A stretch of DNA of 64,000 nucleotides from Dyadobacter sp. 50-39 (GTDB lineage Bacteria; Bacteroidota; Bacteroidia; Cytophagales; Spirosomataceae), in assembly GCA_001898145.1 (NCBI GenBank), contig MKSR01000017.1:1-64000 (forward strand), in the 5' to 3' direction. The notes beneath the pieces are model-generated. The model was not told the origin of the DNA. It did no database searches and saw only the letters and a list, made by a program, of their open reading frames with translations. Made by a program: the position numbers and the translations under genes. Below, piece by piece: positions 17,151 through 26,745 of this stretch (within the stretch, counting starts at the first letter, position 1; each line of letters opens with the position of its first letter).

Positions 17151-18359
17151 TTACAATACAGGAAAGGGATCGTTAAATGCCAATCCCTTCTCCATCTGCA
17201 CAAGTTCCGCATCAGTACACAGGCAGGCTTGGAGTTCGGATACGATCAATTCCCTGTTCAGGTCTTGCCCGATAATGACCAGTTCATTTTGCCTGTCACC
17301 AAAGCGGCCCCAACGCGATTCAATCTGCGCGCGGTTATCAAGATATGCCTGATACCTCAGACGCTGACTCAGCGGCATGCTCGCCCACCAAACGCCTGCC
17401 GACTCCGCCCGAACGGATCCACCCGCCTGGCTCCAATTTAGTGCATCATTCTGCCGGGATGCGATCCAAAACAGCCCTTTGCTCCTGATCACCCCCGATG
17501 GCCAGTTTTGCGATAGATAATCCCAAAAGCGCTTAGGATGGAATGGTCGCTGATCCCGGAACACAAAAGAGCTGATGCCATATTCCTGGGTCTCGGGAAC
17601 ATGGCCGCCTTGTTCGACTTTAATAAGCTCCTGGATCCAGCCGGCGGACTGCTCAGCTTTCTCATAGTCAAACAAGCCTGTATTAAGGATGCTTTTCGGT
17701 GAAACTTTTGAAAACAAACTCTCTATTACTTTTGCTGCGGGGTTTAAAGCCCGAATGACCGCATGAAGTTCACAAAGAGTTTCTGGCAACACAAGGTCGG
17801 TTTTGTTTAAAATGATCACGTCTGCAAATTCGATCTGGTCGGTTAGAAGATTAACGATCGTACGGGTATCGGTCTGGTCATCGTTCATCTTTCTGCTTAG
17901 AACCGTATCCAGCGATCCGAAATCCTTACCAAAATTCAATGCGTCGACCACGGTGACCATACAGTCAATCGTTGCCCATCTGGACAGGTCAATACCATTT
18001 ACTTCGTCGACAAAACTGAACGTCTGCGCAATAGGCACCGGCTCGGAAATCCCGGTGCTTTCTATCAGCAAGTAGTCAAAACGGTTTTCCTCTGCTAGTT
18101 TCCGTACTTCCACCATTAAATCTTCACGCAGCGTACAGCAAATACAGCCATTGGACATTTCTACCAGACGCTCCTCGGTGCGGCTTAATGTATTCTCATT
18201 TCTGACGAGCTGCGCATCGATATTGATCTCGCTCATATCATTGACGATCACGGCCACTCTGAGGCCGTCTTTGTTGTGAAGGATGTGATTAAGCAGCGTG
18301 GTCTTTCCCGCGCCAAGGAACCCGCTCAAAACGGTTACCGGAAGTTTCTTATTTTTCAT
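17151..18359 (-). CDS. CobW/COG0523-family GTPase (metal chaperone)
   Basis: The frame opens at 18377, but the ATG at 18359 (MKNKKLPVTVLSG) fits the family start and lies just below the palindrome at 18362-18398. The protein has Walker A GFLGAGKTT, the metal-binding CxCC in NGCICCTLRED, the NKTD base-recognition motif and a C-terminal CobW_C domain (about 270-395). COG0523 GTPases deliver zinc or other metals under limitation. With a Fur/Zur-like operator overlapping its promoter, a role in zinc homeostasis (ZagA/YciC-like) is likely. Metal specificity is not proven by sequence. Confidence 0.87.
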   Translation of the reverse strand: MKNKKLPVTVLSGFLGAGKTTLLNHILHNKDGLRVAVIVNDMSEINIDAQLVRNENTLSRTEERLVEMSNGCICCTLREDLMVEVRKLAEENRFDYLLIESTGISEPVPIAQTFSFVDEVNGIDLSRWATIDCMVTVVDALNFGKDFGSLDTVLSRKMNDDQTDTRTIVNLLTDQIEFADVIILNKTDLVLPETLCELHAVIRALNPAAKVIESLFSKVSPKSILNTGLFDYEKAEQSAGWIQELIKVEQGGHVPETQEYGISSFVFRDQRPFHPKRFWDYLSQNWPSGVIRSKGLFWIASRQNDALNWSQAGGSVRAESAGVWWASMPLSQRLRYQAYLDNRAQIESRWGRFGDRQNELVIIGQDLNRELIVSELQACLCTDAELVQMEKGLAFNDPFPVL

Positions 18360-18361
18360 GT

Positions 18362-18398
18362 TGTTATATATTTGCAACGTTGTTGCAAATATATAACA
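18362..18398. promoter_or_regulatory. Fur/Zur-like palindrome over the CobW promoter
   Basis: Arms 18362-18378 and 18382-18398 are perfect inverses around a 3-nt centre. The core is TTTGCAAC-3-GTTGCAAA, the layout expected for a Fur-family (Zur-like) dimer site. On the minus strand TATATTTG matches the Bacteroidota -7 element TAnnTTTG, and the ATG follows within about 25 nt, so bound protein would block initiation. Assigning it to Zur is inference from the COG0523 gene it controls. Confidence 0.65.
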
Positions 18399-18640
18399 CA
18401 GAAAGACAAATGCAACTATGATGCATATTTGTCGTTAATAGCTGTCGGGCCGTGCCCGGCGATGTAACTACGATTTCAAGTTGCTAGTTACGATCACTTT
18501 GAAAGTGACCGCTTCATGCGATTTATAAGTTTTTGGGCATTGAAAATCCTGTACGCAACGGGTGCTGGTATTTGGATCGCGCTGGACGATCTCATAACTT
18601 TCGCAATCCTCGGACTGCCAACTTTTTATTAGCCATCAGT

Positions 18641-18877
18641 ATGGAAGTAGAATCGGATATGAAGCAAATCCTAATTAGCAGGTTCCAAATCGCGAAGGAT
18701 GTCATAACCAGCGAAGCAGAGTTCAAAAAAGATCTTGGCCTGGATTCTCTGGACGTTATGGAACTAGTGATCGAATTAGAGAATGTATTTAATATTCACA
18801 TAGCTGATGAAGATGCAGCAAGTATATTGACGTTTGGAGATGCTGTTACCTGCGTCCAAGCAGGTATCCGTCCCTAA
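18641..18877 (+). CDS. Orphan acyl carrier protein
   Basis: This 78-aa protein shows the ACP signature DLGLDSLDVMELVIELE. Starting at the ATG at 18641 puts the phosphopantetheine Ser at residue 36, the canonical position, so I prefer it over the longer frame from 18533 and over the ATG at 18659. Helices 3 and 4 follow (FNIHIADEDAASILTFGDAV). No fatty-acid or polyketide enzyme is adjacent, so its partner must be elsewhere. Confidence 0.82.
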   Translation: MEVESDMKQILISRFQIAKDVITSEAEFKKDLGLDSLDVMELVIELENVFNIHIADEDAASILTFGDAVTCVQAGIRP

Positions 18878-19173
18878 AACGTCTTCATTCTGTTATACTG
18901 CAAATGGTTTCGCTTCAGATACGAGAATGCACTAACGGAAACCTTTCCAACTCGTACTCACTAAAATTTCGTTCTCATAACATCAACGCACTAGCCCGCT
19001 ATTGACTTTCCCGTCGTTTTTCCAGTCGGCATTGCCGCAGGTGCCGAACGTCATTAATTCTGGAAGCAATTGCCAAGTTACCGCGCGTGTAGCAATACAG
19101 CCATCCACGTATTATGCATTACAAGGTACTGTGTATTATATTAAATTCACCCCACTTACTTAAGCTAATAGCC

Positions 19174-19755
19174 ATGAACGCATATCTAAAGCCTCAAAAA
19201 CCATTGGAGTGGACCTTGCTCACCTTCCGATTCATCAAAAACAACTTCTGGGTGATTTTTTCCTTAGGGTTCATCGCTGCCGTGGGCCGAACAATTCAAC
19301 TTCGCGCATTTGGCCCGATTACCCCTGCGACTCATATACTGTTGGAGATTTTGGTCGAAAGTGCCCGACTAGCCATCATTCTATATGCATTGGGATTGGC
19401 TAATATCAAAAGTGGGCTTTCAAAAATCGTAAGGTTAATCATGAATAGGTCCGCCCGTCGGCAAAACTGGCTGGTGGCTTCCAGAAAATTGTCTCAACAG
19501 TGGTTAGCAATCCTGATTAATTTAGGCGCGTTTCTATTGATTGCCTATCTGAATAATTTATTGATCGATCATATTGCCTACGAAACTTGCCTTTACATTG
19601 CTTTGACAACCCGTCAGCTCATTTCGGAGGAAAGCTCTGTATGGGCCTTGATTTTGTTCTTTAAGAACATTTCAGTAATTCCTTTCACCTTAGTTTTCCA
19701 GACCTTATTCATTCTCTGGATCACCAACCGTCTACCAACCCAAAACGCAGTGTGA
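19174..19755 (+). CDS. Integral membrane protein, unknown
   Basis: The frame opens at 19114; the ATG at 19174 (MNAYLKPQKPLEW) gives a plausible start. About 193 aa remain with four to five hydrophobic segments (near 25-45, 52-72, 108-130, 135-155 and 165-185). There is no recognisable motif. The following gene is the frameshifted serine hydrolase about 150 bp downstream, on the same strand. Confidence 0.55.
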   Translation: MNAYLKPQKPLEWTLLTFRFIKNNFWVIFSLGFIAAVGRTIQLRAFGPITPATHILLEILVESARLAIILYALGLANIKSGLSKIVRLIMNRSARRQNWLVASRKLSQQWLAILINLGAFLLIAYLNNLLIDHIAYETCLYIALTTRQLISEESSVWALILFFKNISVIPFTLVFQTLFILWITNRLPTQNAV

Positions 19756-19906
19756 AACTCCATGCCGCAAAAAGCTTTTTGTCTGGATCAGGCGTCCGGA
19801 TATCGGTCTGTACCCTTTCTCCGGAAATATCGTGATCTAAAAGCCCCGGAACACGGCTATCATTGCCTCTTACCTGGTTTTGTCCCATATACAGTTATGA
19901 AAGCCT

Positions 19907-21361
19907 AATGAAAATAAAATTGAAAAGATTGTGCCTTGTCCTTTTCCTGGTTCTAGCCAACGCAGTTGTAGCGACGTTGCATGCTCAACACGCAGAAGTT
20001 ATACAAAAAATAGATACTTATTTGAGGGCTAAACTGGCCGCAAGCGCTGTTCCAGGCTTTGCAATCGGTATTGTCCGGCGCGATTCCGTTCTATTTTAAA
20101 AGGCTATGGGAGTACTTCGGATGGCTTACCAGTTACAACTACAACACCTTTTGCTGTCGCCTCTTTAAGTAAAGCGTTTACGGCAGCAGCTGTTTTACAA
20201 CTGACTGAAAACGGGCTATTAGATTTAGACCGGCCAGTACACAGCTACCTTCCTTTATTTGCCATAAATGACCCTGGCGGTAATGCAATCACCGTTCGGC
20301 AACTTTTGAACCAGACCAGTGGTTTAGCTGACACCGGATTTCCAGAGATGTCATTTTACCACCAACCTCAAACAACTCAGCAGGCCATCGATCGGCTCAG
20401 GAGTGCCACCACTGTTACCAAACCAGGTGATCAGTTTCACTATCACAATCCGAATTATCAAATTTTAGCGGCAATCGTTGAAACGGTCGCCCGTGAAAGG
20501 TTTGACATGTACTTACAAAAGCATTTGTTTGAACCCATGGCAATGCGCCATACCAGGGAGCATATTCTGACGCAGCATTTTCAAACAACCACCGGCCCAA
20601 ATGCCAGCGGACACCTTTACTTCTTGGGACGTCCGGTATCGAGCGTAGAACCGGATTGGTTTGTCGGGGGCGCGGCCGGTGTAATATCGAATGTTACTGA
20701 CATGTCGCACTGGCTTCGTTTACAGATGAATGAACAGATGCCGGAAGATTCGCATATCATTAACCGGCAGTCTATGAAATTGATGCAAACCCCGCCGCCG
20801 ACCGGCGCCAGTCGTTATGGGATGGGTTGGTTTTGCCAGCCGAATGGAGATTTGTACCACAGCGGTATCCTTTGGACTTACTGTGCGGAACAAATGATCC
20901 TGAAAAAGCAAGGTTACGGGGTCGTCATTCTTTTTAACGGGGGACTGAACCCTTTTGTCGATTATCATTCCTTTCTGGAGGGTGTCGTAAGCATCCTTGC
21001 GGATGAAACGCCGGTCAATCCAACTTTCCCCGATTGGGCCGTGCCTATTGGTGTCAGTTTAATTTTAATAATTTTGACTGCCTTGTCTCTCTGGCAGCTT
21101 ACTAATAAAAATTTGACAAACTTCTCAACCGGCCCTCCGAAATGGCGCGTGGCAATCAACATTTGCACGAGATTAATCCCAATTGGTTTGTTGTTAGTGC
21201 TACCTTATCTTTTGACGCTGCTAAGCGGCCGTGTCTTGAACTGGGAGCGCATCTTTTTGATGATGCCCGACATCTTGTTTTTCTTTTGCCTGTTCGCTTT
21301 GGCCAATATTGCCGTGGCAGCAGCACGGTTAAAACGACTGAATAATTTGAAAGTGAAATGA
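19907..21361 (+). pseudogene. Frameshifted S12-family serine hydrolase (beta-lactamase-like)
   Basis: Reading starts at 19907 with a signal peptide (MKIKLKRLCLVLFLVLANAVVA) and stops at 20099 just after GFAIGIVRRDSVLF. The next frame continues without loss as KGYGSTSDG, so a single-base change at the TTTTAAAA run near 20091-20098 breaks an otherwise full gene. The second part has the catalytic SLSK (SxxK), YHN (YxN) and HSG motifs and a C-terminal region with three membrane helices. It is either a recent inactivation or a sequencing error in a homopolymer. Confidence 0.8.
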
Positions 21362-21431
21362 AAGCAAAATATCACTGAGCCAGGTAGATCTTTGTCCCGA
21401 GGGCGCAACTAAGTTTCGGCAGGCTTCTTTG

Positions 21432-21755
21432 TCAACTTGCTGTCAGCATTTCCTTTATTGATATTAACCTGTTGAGCAAGCCAAAAACAATGATAGCGCC
21501 CGCCAGTTTGATATAGAGGGGATGGAAATGTATGCTAAGTATCGAAACTATGTTTGAATGTGCTACCAAAAGGATCAGTATCAAGACACAACAACCGCAC
21601 CCCATCTTAAATGCCCTGGTAAAATCACGTCTCAATGCTTGCTTGACCTCTATTCTGCGCATTAACTCCCGCGTGAAATCGTCCGAAGCATATTTTATAC
21701 CCGCTTTGACAAGGTCTCTTGTCGCGTCTTCGTTCATATCAGATTTTGAGATCAT
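21432..21755 (-). CDS. Small membrane protein coupled to the ECF sigma factor
   Basis: This 107-aa protein starts 17 nt inside the end of the sigma gene, so it is translationally coupled. It has a soluble N-terminal half (NEDATRDLVKAGIKYASDDFTRELMRRIE) and two membrane helices (about 50-68 and 80-98) with a CGCC cluster at the first. The position and topology fit a small anti-sigma or sigma-associated membrane protein, but it lacks a recognisable zinc anti-sigma motif. Confidence 0.65.
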   Translation of the reverse strand: MISKSDMNEDATRDLVKAGIKYASDDFTRELMRRIEVKQALRRDFTRAFKMGCGCCVLILILLVAHSNIVSILSIHFHPLYIKLAGAIIVFGLLNRLISIKEMLTAS

Positions 21756-22314
21756 TACCAGTTAATTTTACCAGAATTCCGTACATATTCTTCCTTGCCC
21801 TGTGCAATATCACTTTGACATTTGACTCACTGTAACCGGTCACCTGCTGTATTTCCGCAATACTTAGATCACAAAGGTAAAAAAGCCTTAAAAGCAGTGC
21901 CTCTTCTGATTTCATCATTTTGAAAGTCAGAGCAATGTAAGCACTTCGCTCATTTTGTTCCAGCATCTCAATGGCCGAGGCGCTCTGAAAATCTATCGAT
22001 TCAATGACAGATAGTTCCTCAAAAAGGTCTGCTTTATTTGTTTCTTTCTGCCTGAGGCAAGTGTTGACGATAATTCGATAAAGCCATGTAGAGAATAAGG
22101 ATTCAAGGCGAAATTTATGAATATTATCAAAGGCTTTGATAAATGCGTCCTGCAGGACATCCTCTGCTTGCTGATCATTTTTGATATACGAGCTAATCAA
22201 TGACAGTGACTTATCCTTATACTTATCAACAATGTCGCGAAATGCGGACGCCTCGCCCGCCTGGATCCTTTCGACCGTCCGCAGGTCAGGATCAACCTCA
22301 TTTCGTTCCTTCAC
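21739..22314 (-). CDS. ECF-type RNA polymerase sigma factor
   Basis: This 191-aa protein has sigma region 2 (DVLQDAFIKAFDNIHKFRLESLFSTWLYRIIVN, about 53-88) and region 4 (LLLRLFYLCDLSIAEIQQVTGYSESNVKVILHRARKNM, about 140-178). The W-L-Y-R-I pattern and the region 4 HTH are clear. It overlaps the upstream 109-aa gene by 17 nt and the downstream 107-aa gene by 17 nt, giving a tightly coupled unit that probably senses an envelope signal. Confidence 0.9.
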   Translation of the reverse strand: MKERNEVDPDLRTVERIQAGEASAFRDIVDKYKDKSLSLISSYIKNDQQAEDVLQDAFIKAFDNIHKFRLESLFSTWLYRIIVNTCLRQKETNKADLFEELSVIESIDFQSASAIEMLEQNERSAYIALTFKMMKSEEALLLRLFYLCDLSIAEIQQVTGYSESNVKVILHRARKNMYGILVKLTGNDLKI

Positions 22315-22627
22315 CCTTTTTCCGGATAAAATGTGCGCTCAATAACCCGAAGCCTCCGCCTACGAGGATAGTTGCATAGATTAACATATCCATGGTGTCC
22401 TCAGGAAGGTCCATGACTGTAAAAACCGAAGAAGCAGCCAGGCCCAGCGCGATACCAATCACAATGCATGCCATTTCTGAGTATGACATTTTACTTCCAT
22501 TGCCTGGCATCCCCTTTTCTGCAAAGACCTTTTTGGTGAGGTAACTATATTTGGCGATAATGAAAATCACCAGCACACCCGAGCCGAATATGGCTATACT
22601 TAAAAAAATGGTTTCCAAACTTTGCAT
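22298..22627 (-). CDS. DUF6249-like small membrane protein
   Basis: This 109-aa protein has three hydrophobic segments (about 7-27, 48-68 and 78-98) with a polar loop between the first two. Small proteins of this shape commonly precede ECF sigma genes in Bacteroidota. It starts 23 nt after the serine hydrolase stop and overlaps the sigma gene. The family name is a weak call. Confidence 0.6.
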   Translation of the reverse strand: MQSLETIFLSIAIFGSGVLVIFIIAKYSYLTKKVFAEKGMPGNGSKMSYSEMACIVIGIALGLAASSVFTVMDLPEDTMDMLIYATILVGGGFGLLSAHFIRKKGEGTK

Positions 22628-22650
22628 GTGTTGGCTGGTTTGTAGTTAAA

Positions 22651-23736
22651 TCAAAATTCGTCGTCCAGGTATTTGCCGATGAGGGCGTATAGTTCGAATG
22701 CTTTCTCGCAATTTGTAAAAAGCACCAAACCGTATTTCGTCTCCCTGTTGAAGCAACAATAGGATTGGAACCCGGAATTACTGCCCGTATGGAGATACCT
22801 CATTCCGTATGGCATGGGCTTCATCGCAAAGCCAAGGCACCAGCCTGTTTGTCCCGTGGAAGACAATTCGCTATCGTCTGCGAAATGGATCTGCTCTTTC
22901 AGCATTTCATCAAATGTCTCTTTTTTCAATCCTTCACCATTGATCATTGCAATGAGGAATCTGGCGTAATCCGTTGCTTCTGTGTGGAGCGAGTGCGCAC
23001 CGCCAAAGGATATCGAGCCATCAACCCAGGAATCTTTTGCCCTCCCATTTTTAAAATAGCCTGTCGCTTTGTTGCTGGTCGTATAAGCATTCCGGACATA
23101 AAATGATCGTTTCATTCCCAGTGGCCTGGCAACGTCTATCTGGAAAATTGAATCGAGCCCGGATTGCCAATTTGTATGTTGGATTACAGCAAGCAATGCC
23201 GTAAGGTATTGATGCGCTTCACCAGAGTACGAAAAGCTGGTGCCCGGCGTGAACTTCATCTCGATCGGCTTGTTAACTGACCAGTTAGGGAAGCCCGTGG
23301 TATGGGACAAAACCATCCGTGGCGTGATGAGCTCATACCTTTTATCGTTGTCTTTGATAGCGGGATGAGGCATTAGCTTGTAAAGAGGATCATCCAGTGC
23401 AATTACCCCTTTTTCAATTTGTTTCATTACAAAGTAAGAAAACAATGGCTTTGACAGGGAGGCGGCCTCGAAGATCGTATTACTATCTATAGCGATTTCG
23501 GTGTCAAAATTTTTGACACCGAAAGTTTGGTGGTACACCATGTCTGCGTCATTGATGATAGCAATTGACAGTCCCGGTATTGCAAGGCTATCCATGCATT
23601 TTTGGACGAATCTATCCAATGAATCGACTTCGATCCTGCGACCTGTCACTGTTCTTATGTACTCAGCCTGGCCAAATGACCTGAGTCCCGCTGTCGCAAT
23701 TACCAGCACGATGGCTGCTTGGAAAATTTTGTTCAT
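22651..23736 (-). CDS. Secreted S12-family serine hydrolase (beta-lactamase-like)
   Basis: The frame opens at 23763, but the ATG at 23736 (MNKIFQAAIVLVIATAGLRSFG) begins a clean signal peptide. The ~361-aa enzyme has SLSK (SxxK), a YSGE motif at the YxN position and a C-terminal HTGS. It is a class C beta-lactamase/DD-peptidase fold; the substrate could be an ester, peptide or peptidoglycan. It heads the sigma operon, an arrangement that suggests it shares regulation with it. The second residue of the YxN triad is replaced, so activity may be altered. Confidence 0.85.
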   Translation of the reverse strand: MNKIFQAAIVLVIATAGLRSFGQAEYIRTVTGRRIEVDSLDRFVQKCMDSLAIPGLSIAIINDADMVYHQTFGVKNFDTEIAIDSNTIFEAASLSKPLFSYFVMKQIEKGVIALDDPLYKLMPHPAIKDNDKRYELITPRMVLSHTTGFPNWSVNKPIEMKFTPGTSFSYSGEAHQYLTALLAVIQHTNWQSGLDSIFQIDVARPLGMKRSFYVRNAYTTSNKATGYFKNGRAKDSWVDGSISFGGAHSLHTEATDYARFLIAMINGEGLKKETFDEMLKEQIHFADDSELSSTGQTGWCLGFAMKPMPYGMRYLHTGSNSGFQSYCCFNRETKYGLVLFTNCEKAFELYALIGKYLDDEF

Positions 23737-23846
23737 GGCCTTCTGTATTACAGTTTTAAACACTTTTTTTACATTCAGGTCATTTGATCCGGCAGCATGA
23801 AAAAAGGTTACAAACTGCCTGTCAAATCAGATGACTGTTCCCAAAT

Positions 23847-24374
23847 ATGATAGAGAAACAAATGATAGAAGTCATACAAGGTGATATTACCAAAGTCCAG
23901 GTTGATGCGATCGTCAATGCGGCAAACACTTCACTGCTGGGCGGGGGCGGAGTCGACGGCGCGATCCATCGAGCAGGTGGCAGCCAGATACTGGAAGAAT
24001 GCCAAAGGATCCGAGATAAGCAAGGGGGCTGTAAAGTGGGAGAAGCTGTGATTACGACGGCGGGGAAACTGCCAGCAAAATTCGTTATCCATACGGTTGG
24101 ACCTGTTTGGGATGGCGGAAACAACAATGAGCAGTTGTTATTAGCCTCAGCCTATCGGCATAGTTTGGAATTGGCAGCAGAAAACCAGGTCCATACGATT
24201 GCTTTTCCCAATATTAGCACGGGTATTTACAGATTTCCCAAACACGAGGCGGCACAAATAGCCATTTCGACTGTGTCTGAATTTCTTGCGACTGCCGGCG
24301 TAGTTGAAAAAGTTATCTTCGTATGTTTTGATTCTGAGAACTACGATATCTACCATACTTTGCTTTCAAGTTAA
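23847..24374 (+). CDS. Macro-domain O-acetyl-ADP-ribose deacetylase
   Basis: This 175-aa single-domain protein has the ADP-ribose-binding signature [22 protein letters not shown] and the second loop [14 protein letters not shown]. This pattern is typical of YmdB/MacroD-type hydrolases that remove ADP-ribose or O-acetyl groups. It is divergent from the serine hydrolase about 110 bp away. A second in-frame ATG at residue 6 is an alternative start. Confidence 0.9.
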   Translation: MIEKQMIEVIQGDITKVQVDAIVNAANTSLLGGGGVDGAIHRAGGSQILEECQRIRDKQGGCKVGEAVITTAGKLPAKFVIHTVGPVWDGGNNNEQLLLASAYRHSLELAAENQVHTIAFPNISTGIYRFPKHEAAQIAISTVSEFLATAGVVEKVIFVCFDSENYDIYHTLLSS

Positions 24375-24746
24375 AATTCAGGAAGCGCACAGAGACCGAA
24401 ATGCTGCTCATGCCTGTTGCCACTGATTGCTGAACATCATCATTGTTTTAGCGACCATTGCCCGACAGCAATAATCCCTGTTTGCAACGATCTGCCTTTT
24501 TGTGAGACTATACCGCGAATTGGCGAGACCGTAGCATAAGCCTGCCGAAAAACACCCCTTTTGACTCGGGGAGTTTGCACTGGACTTGTTTCCGTGTGAA
24601 TTTGACTTCTTTTGTAAAAGGCTATGGTTTGCTACGCCCGACTAGATGAAATTTAAAAACCTGAACGCAAAGCGGCCTAAAAGACTGTAAAAACCATTTA
24701 TGCGAGACAGTTTAGGAACGAGTAAAGTGGCCGACTGGGATCAGCT
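24375..24746. other. Intergenic region without a recognised gene
   Basis: About 370 bp between the macro-domain gene and the response-regulator promoter have no open frame that looks coding on either strand and no clear repeat. Confidence 0.5.
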
Positions 24747-24752
24747 TTCCTC

Positions 24753-24789
24753 TCCGTCAAAATTTCTCCAAAATTGTCCCCTACTTTGT
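24753..24789 (+). promoter_or_regulatory. Response-regulator-type promoter, site 1
   Basis: TTCTCCAAAAT at 24764 is preceded 11 bp earlier by a related half-site, TCCGTCAAAAT (24753). A -7-like TACTTTG begins at 24782, exactly 18 nt after the TTCTCC start. The ATG of the response regulator is at 24803. The same layout occurs at 26746, 33745 and 52339. Autoregulation is likely. Confidence 0.7.
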
Positions 24790-24802
24790 CAAAAAAATCT
24801 AA

Positions 24803-25477
24803 ATGAAACTGCTGGTTGTAGAAGACGAGGTGAGTCTGCTCCAAAGTATTATCGAGTACTTTACACACGAAGACTTTTTGTGTGAAGGGGCGATGTCTTA
24901 TCAGCAAGGGATTGACAAGATGGAAGGTTTTCAATACGATTGCATCATCCTGGATATTAATTTACCGGGCGGCAGCGGGTTGCAGCTATTAAAACATCTC
25001 CGCCAACACAAAAAGAGCGAAGGCGTGATTATCATATCTGCCCGCAGCTCATTGGATGACAAAATCGCCGGACTTGACCTTGGGGCGGACGATTACCTGA
25101 CTAAGCCTTTTCATTTGTCAGAACTTTTTGCCAGGGTCAAAGCGCTGATCCGCAGGAAATACGCGTCGGGCTCAGACGTGCTTGAAATTGCCGACCTAAG
25201 GATAAATTTACTTTTAAAGACAGTCCACTGGGCCGATCAGCAGGTTTTTCTGACTAAAAACGAATACGATTTGCTCGTATTTATGCTGACAAATAAAAAC
25301 CGGGTGGTAAGCAGACAGGCCATTGCGGAACATATTTACGGGGAAGAAACCGACAACCTGGCCTCCTTTGATTTCGTGTATTCCCATGTCAAGAACCTTA
25401 AAAAGAAATTGAAGGAAAAAGGTTGCGGCGAGTTGCTGCAGACTGTTTACGGATTAGGCTACAAGCTATCGATATGA
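24803..25477 (+). CDS. OmpR/PhoB-family response regulator
   Basis: This 224-aa protein has a receiver domain with the acidic pair near 8-9, the phosphoacceptor D51 (CIILDINLPGGSG) and K101 (YLTKPF), followed by a winged-helix DNA-binding domain (about 130-222, ending YGLGYKLSI). It overlaps the histidine kinase gene by ATGA. Winged-helix regulators of this family bind direct repeats with 10-11 bp spacing, which matches the repeats found at four promoters in the window. Confidence 0.95.
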   Translation: MKLLVVEDEVSLLQSIIEYFTHEDFLCEGAMSYQQGIDKMEGFQYDCIILDINLPGGSGLQLLKHLRQHKKSEGVIIISARSSLDDKIAGLDLGADDYLTKPFHLSELFARVKALIRRKYASGSDVLEIADLRINLLLKTVHWADQQVFLTKNEYDLLVFMLTNKNRVVSRQAIAEHIYGEETDNLASFDFVYSHVKNLKKKLKEKGCGELLQTVYGLGYKLSI

Positions 25478-26739
25478 CTAAAACACTAGAGCAAAAAAAC
25501 ACCGGACATCTCTTGATTTGGCTACCCATAATCTTGCTCTTGGGTTCGGTGCTGTTCTATGTCATGCTTACCTACCAAGCCCACCATATGCAGGAAAAAC
25601 AGCTTGAGTTAAAGCTAAAAAACGTATGGGAAGCTTTCAGATCGCAAACCGGGTCTATGCCTATGCACATCAAAGGCGAATATGATATTGTTCAGGTGAG
25701 CGCGGATGCCGGAGCGCCGTCAGAAGAACCCGGAGACACCAGTTTGTATTATAAAGAAACCGGACAGCAGGTGAATTTTCAAATGCTGACCAGGCGATTA
25801 GAATGGAACGGAAAATATTACCTGGTTACCACCTATGTCTCTTCAAAGGAAATCTCCCATCTTATTATAAAAGTATTCATTGCCGAGATCGTCATTTTCC
25901 TGTTTTTACTGCTGGGTATTGTCATTATCAACCGACGAAGCTCCCGGTTGCTTTGGCAGCCATTTTATGACACTTTGAAAAGGGCCGGGGCCTATGACGT
26001 GGTGCGGAATCCTGAATTGCAGTTAGAAAAGCAGACGGATATCAGCGAATTCAATCGGTTAAACAGTGAGCTGACTGACCTCGTTGAAAAAGTGAACCGC
26101 GTGTACAGCAACCAAAAGCAATTCGTGGAAAATGCTTCACACGAGATGCAAACACCTCTTGCCATCATCCGCTCGAAGATGGAACTGCTCATCAACGACC
26201 CCGCTTTAACGGAAAGGACTGCTTCTTTGCTCGCCGATATAACATCAGCCAACGAGCGATTGAGCCAGTTAAATAAAAGTCTTTTGCTGCTTGCTAAAAT
26301 TGACAATAACCAGTTCCCAGAGCAGGACCGCGTCAACGTTACCGATGTACTTGAAAAAATCCTTCACAACTATCAGCAGCATTATGAAGATTTCCCGGCA
26401 CTGAGCAAATCTATTCAGCCGGATGTATTCATCGTTGCCAACCTTTCCCTGGTCGAAATCCTTTTAAGCAATCTGGTCGGCAATGCGGTGGTACATAATA
26501 TCCCGGAAGGATATATAAAAGTTGCACTGGACGCCAGTAAGCTTGTCATTGAGAATTCAGGAAATCCAATCTCAGGTGATCCGGAAGCGTTATTTGAAAG
26601 GTTTAAAAAAGGGGACGATGCTTCGAAGACCACCGGATTAGGCCTTGCCCTTGTTAAGCAAATCACCAGGTTATACCAGCTAAGGCTTCAATATCATTAT
26701 CAAAATAAGCTGCACCGTATGACAGTGTTTCTTACATAG
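25474..26739 (+). CDS. Sensor histidine kinase
   Basis: Start chosen at the ATG overlapping the regulator stop. The 421-aa protein has membrane helices near 13-33 and 132-152 flanking a ~100-aa periplasmic sensor, an H-box with H223 (FVENASHEMQTPLAIIRSKMELL), an N-box (LLSNLVGNAVVHN) and a G-box (TTGLGLALVKQ). It probably senses an envelope or metal/drug signal and phosphorylates the adjacent regulator. The signal is not evident from sequence. Confidence 0.93.
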   Translation: MTKTLEQKNTGHLLIWLPIILLLGSVLFYVMLTYQAHHMQEKQLELKLKNVWEAFRSQTGSMPMHIKGEYDIVQVSADAGAPSEEPGDTSLYYKETGQQVNFQMLTRRLEWNGKYYLVTTYVSSKEISHLIIKVFIAEIVIFLFLLLGIVIINRRSSRLLWQPFYDTLKRAGAYDVVRNPELQLEKQTDISEFNRLNSELTDLVEKVNRVYSNQKQFVENASHEMQTPLAIIRSKMELLINDPALTERTASLLADITSANERLSQLNKSLLLLAKIDNNQFPEQDRVNVTDVLEKILHNYQQHYEDFPALSKSIQPDVFIVANLSLVEILLSNLVGNAVVHNIPEGYIKVALDASKLVIENSGNPISGDPEALFERFKKGDDASKTTGLGLALVKQITRLYQLRLQYHYQNKLHRMTVFLT

Positions 26740-26745
26740 TGCTGA

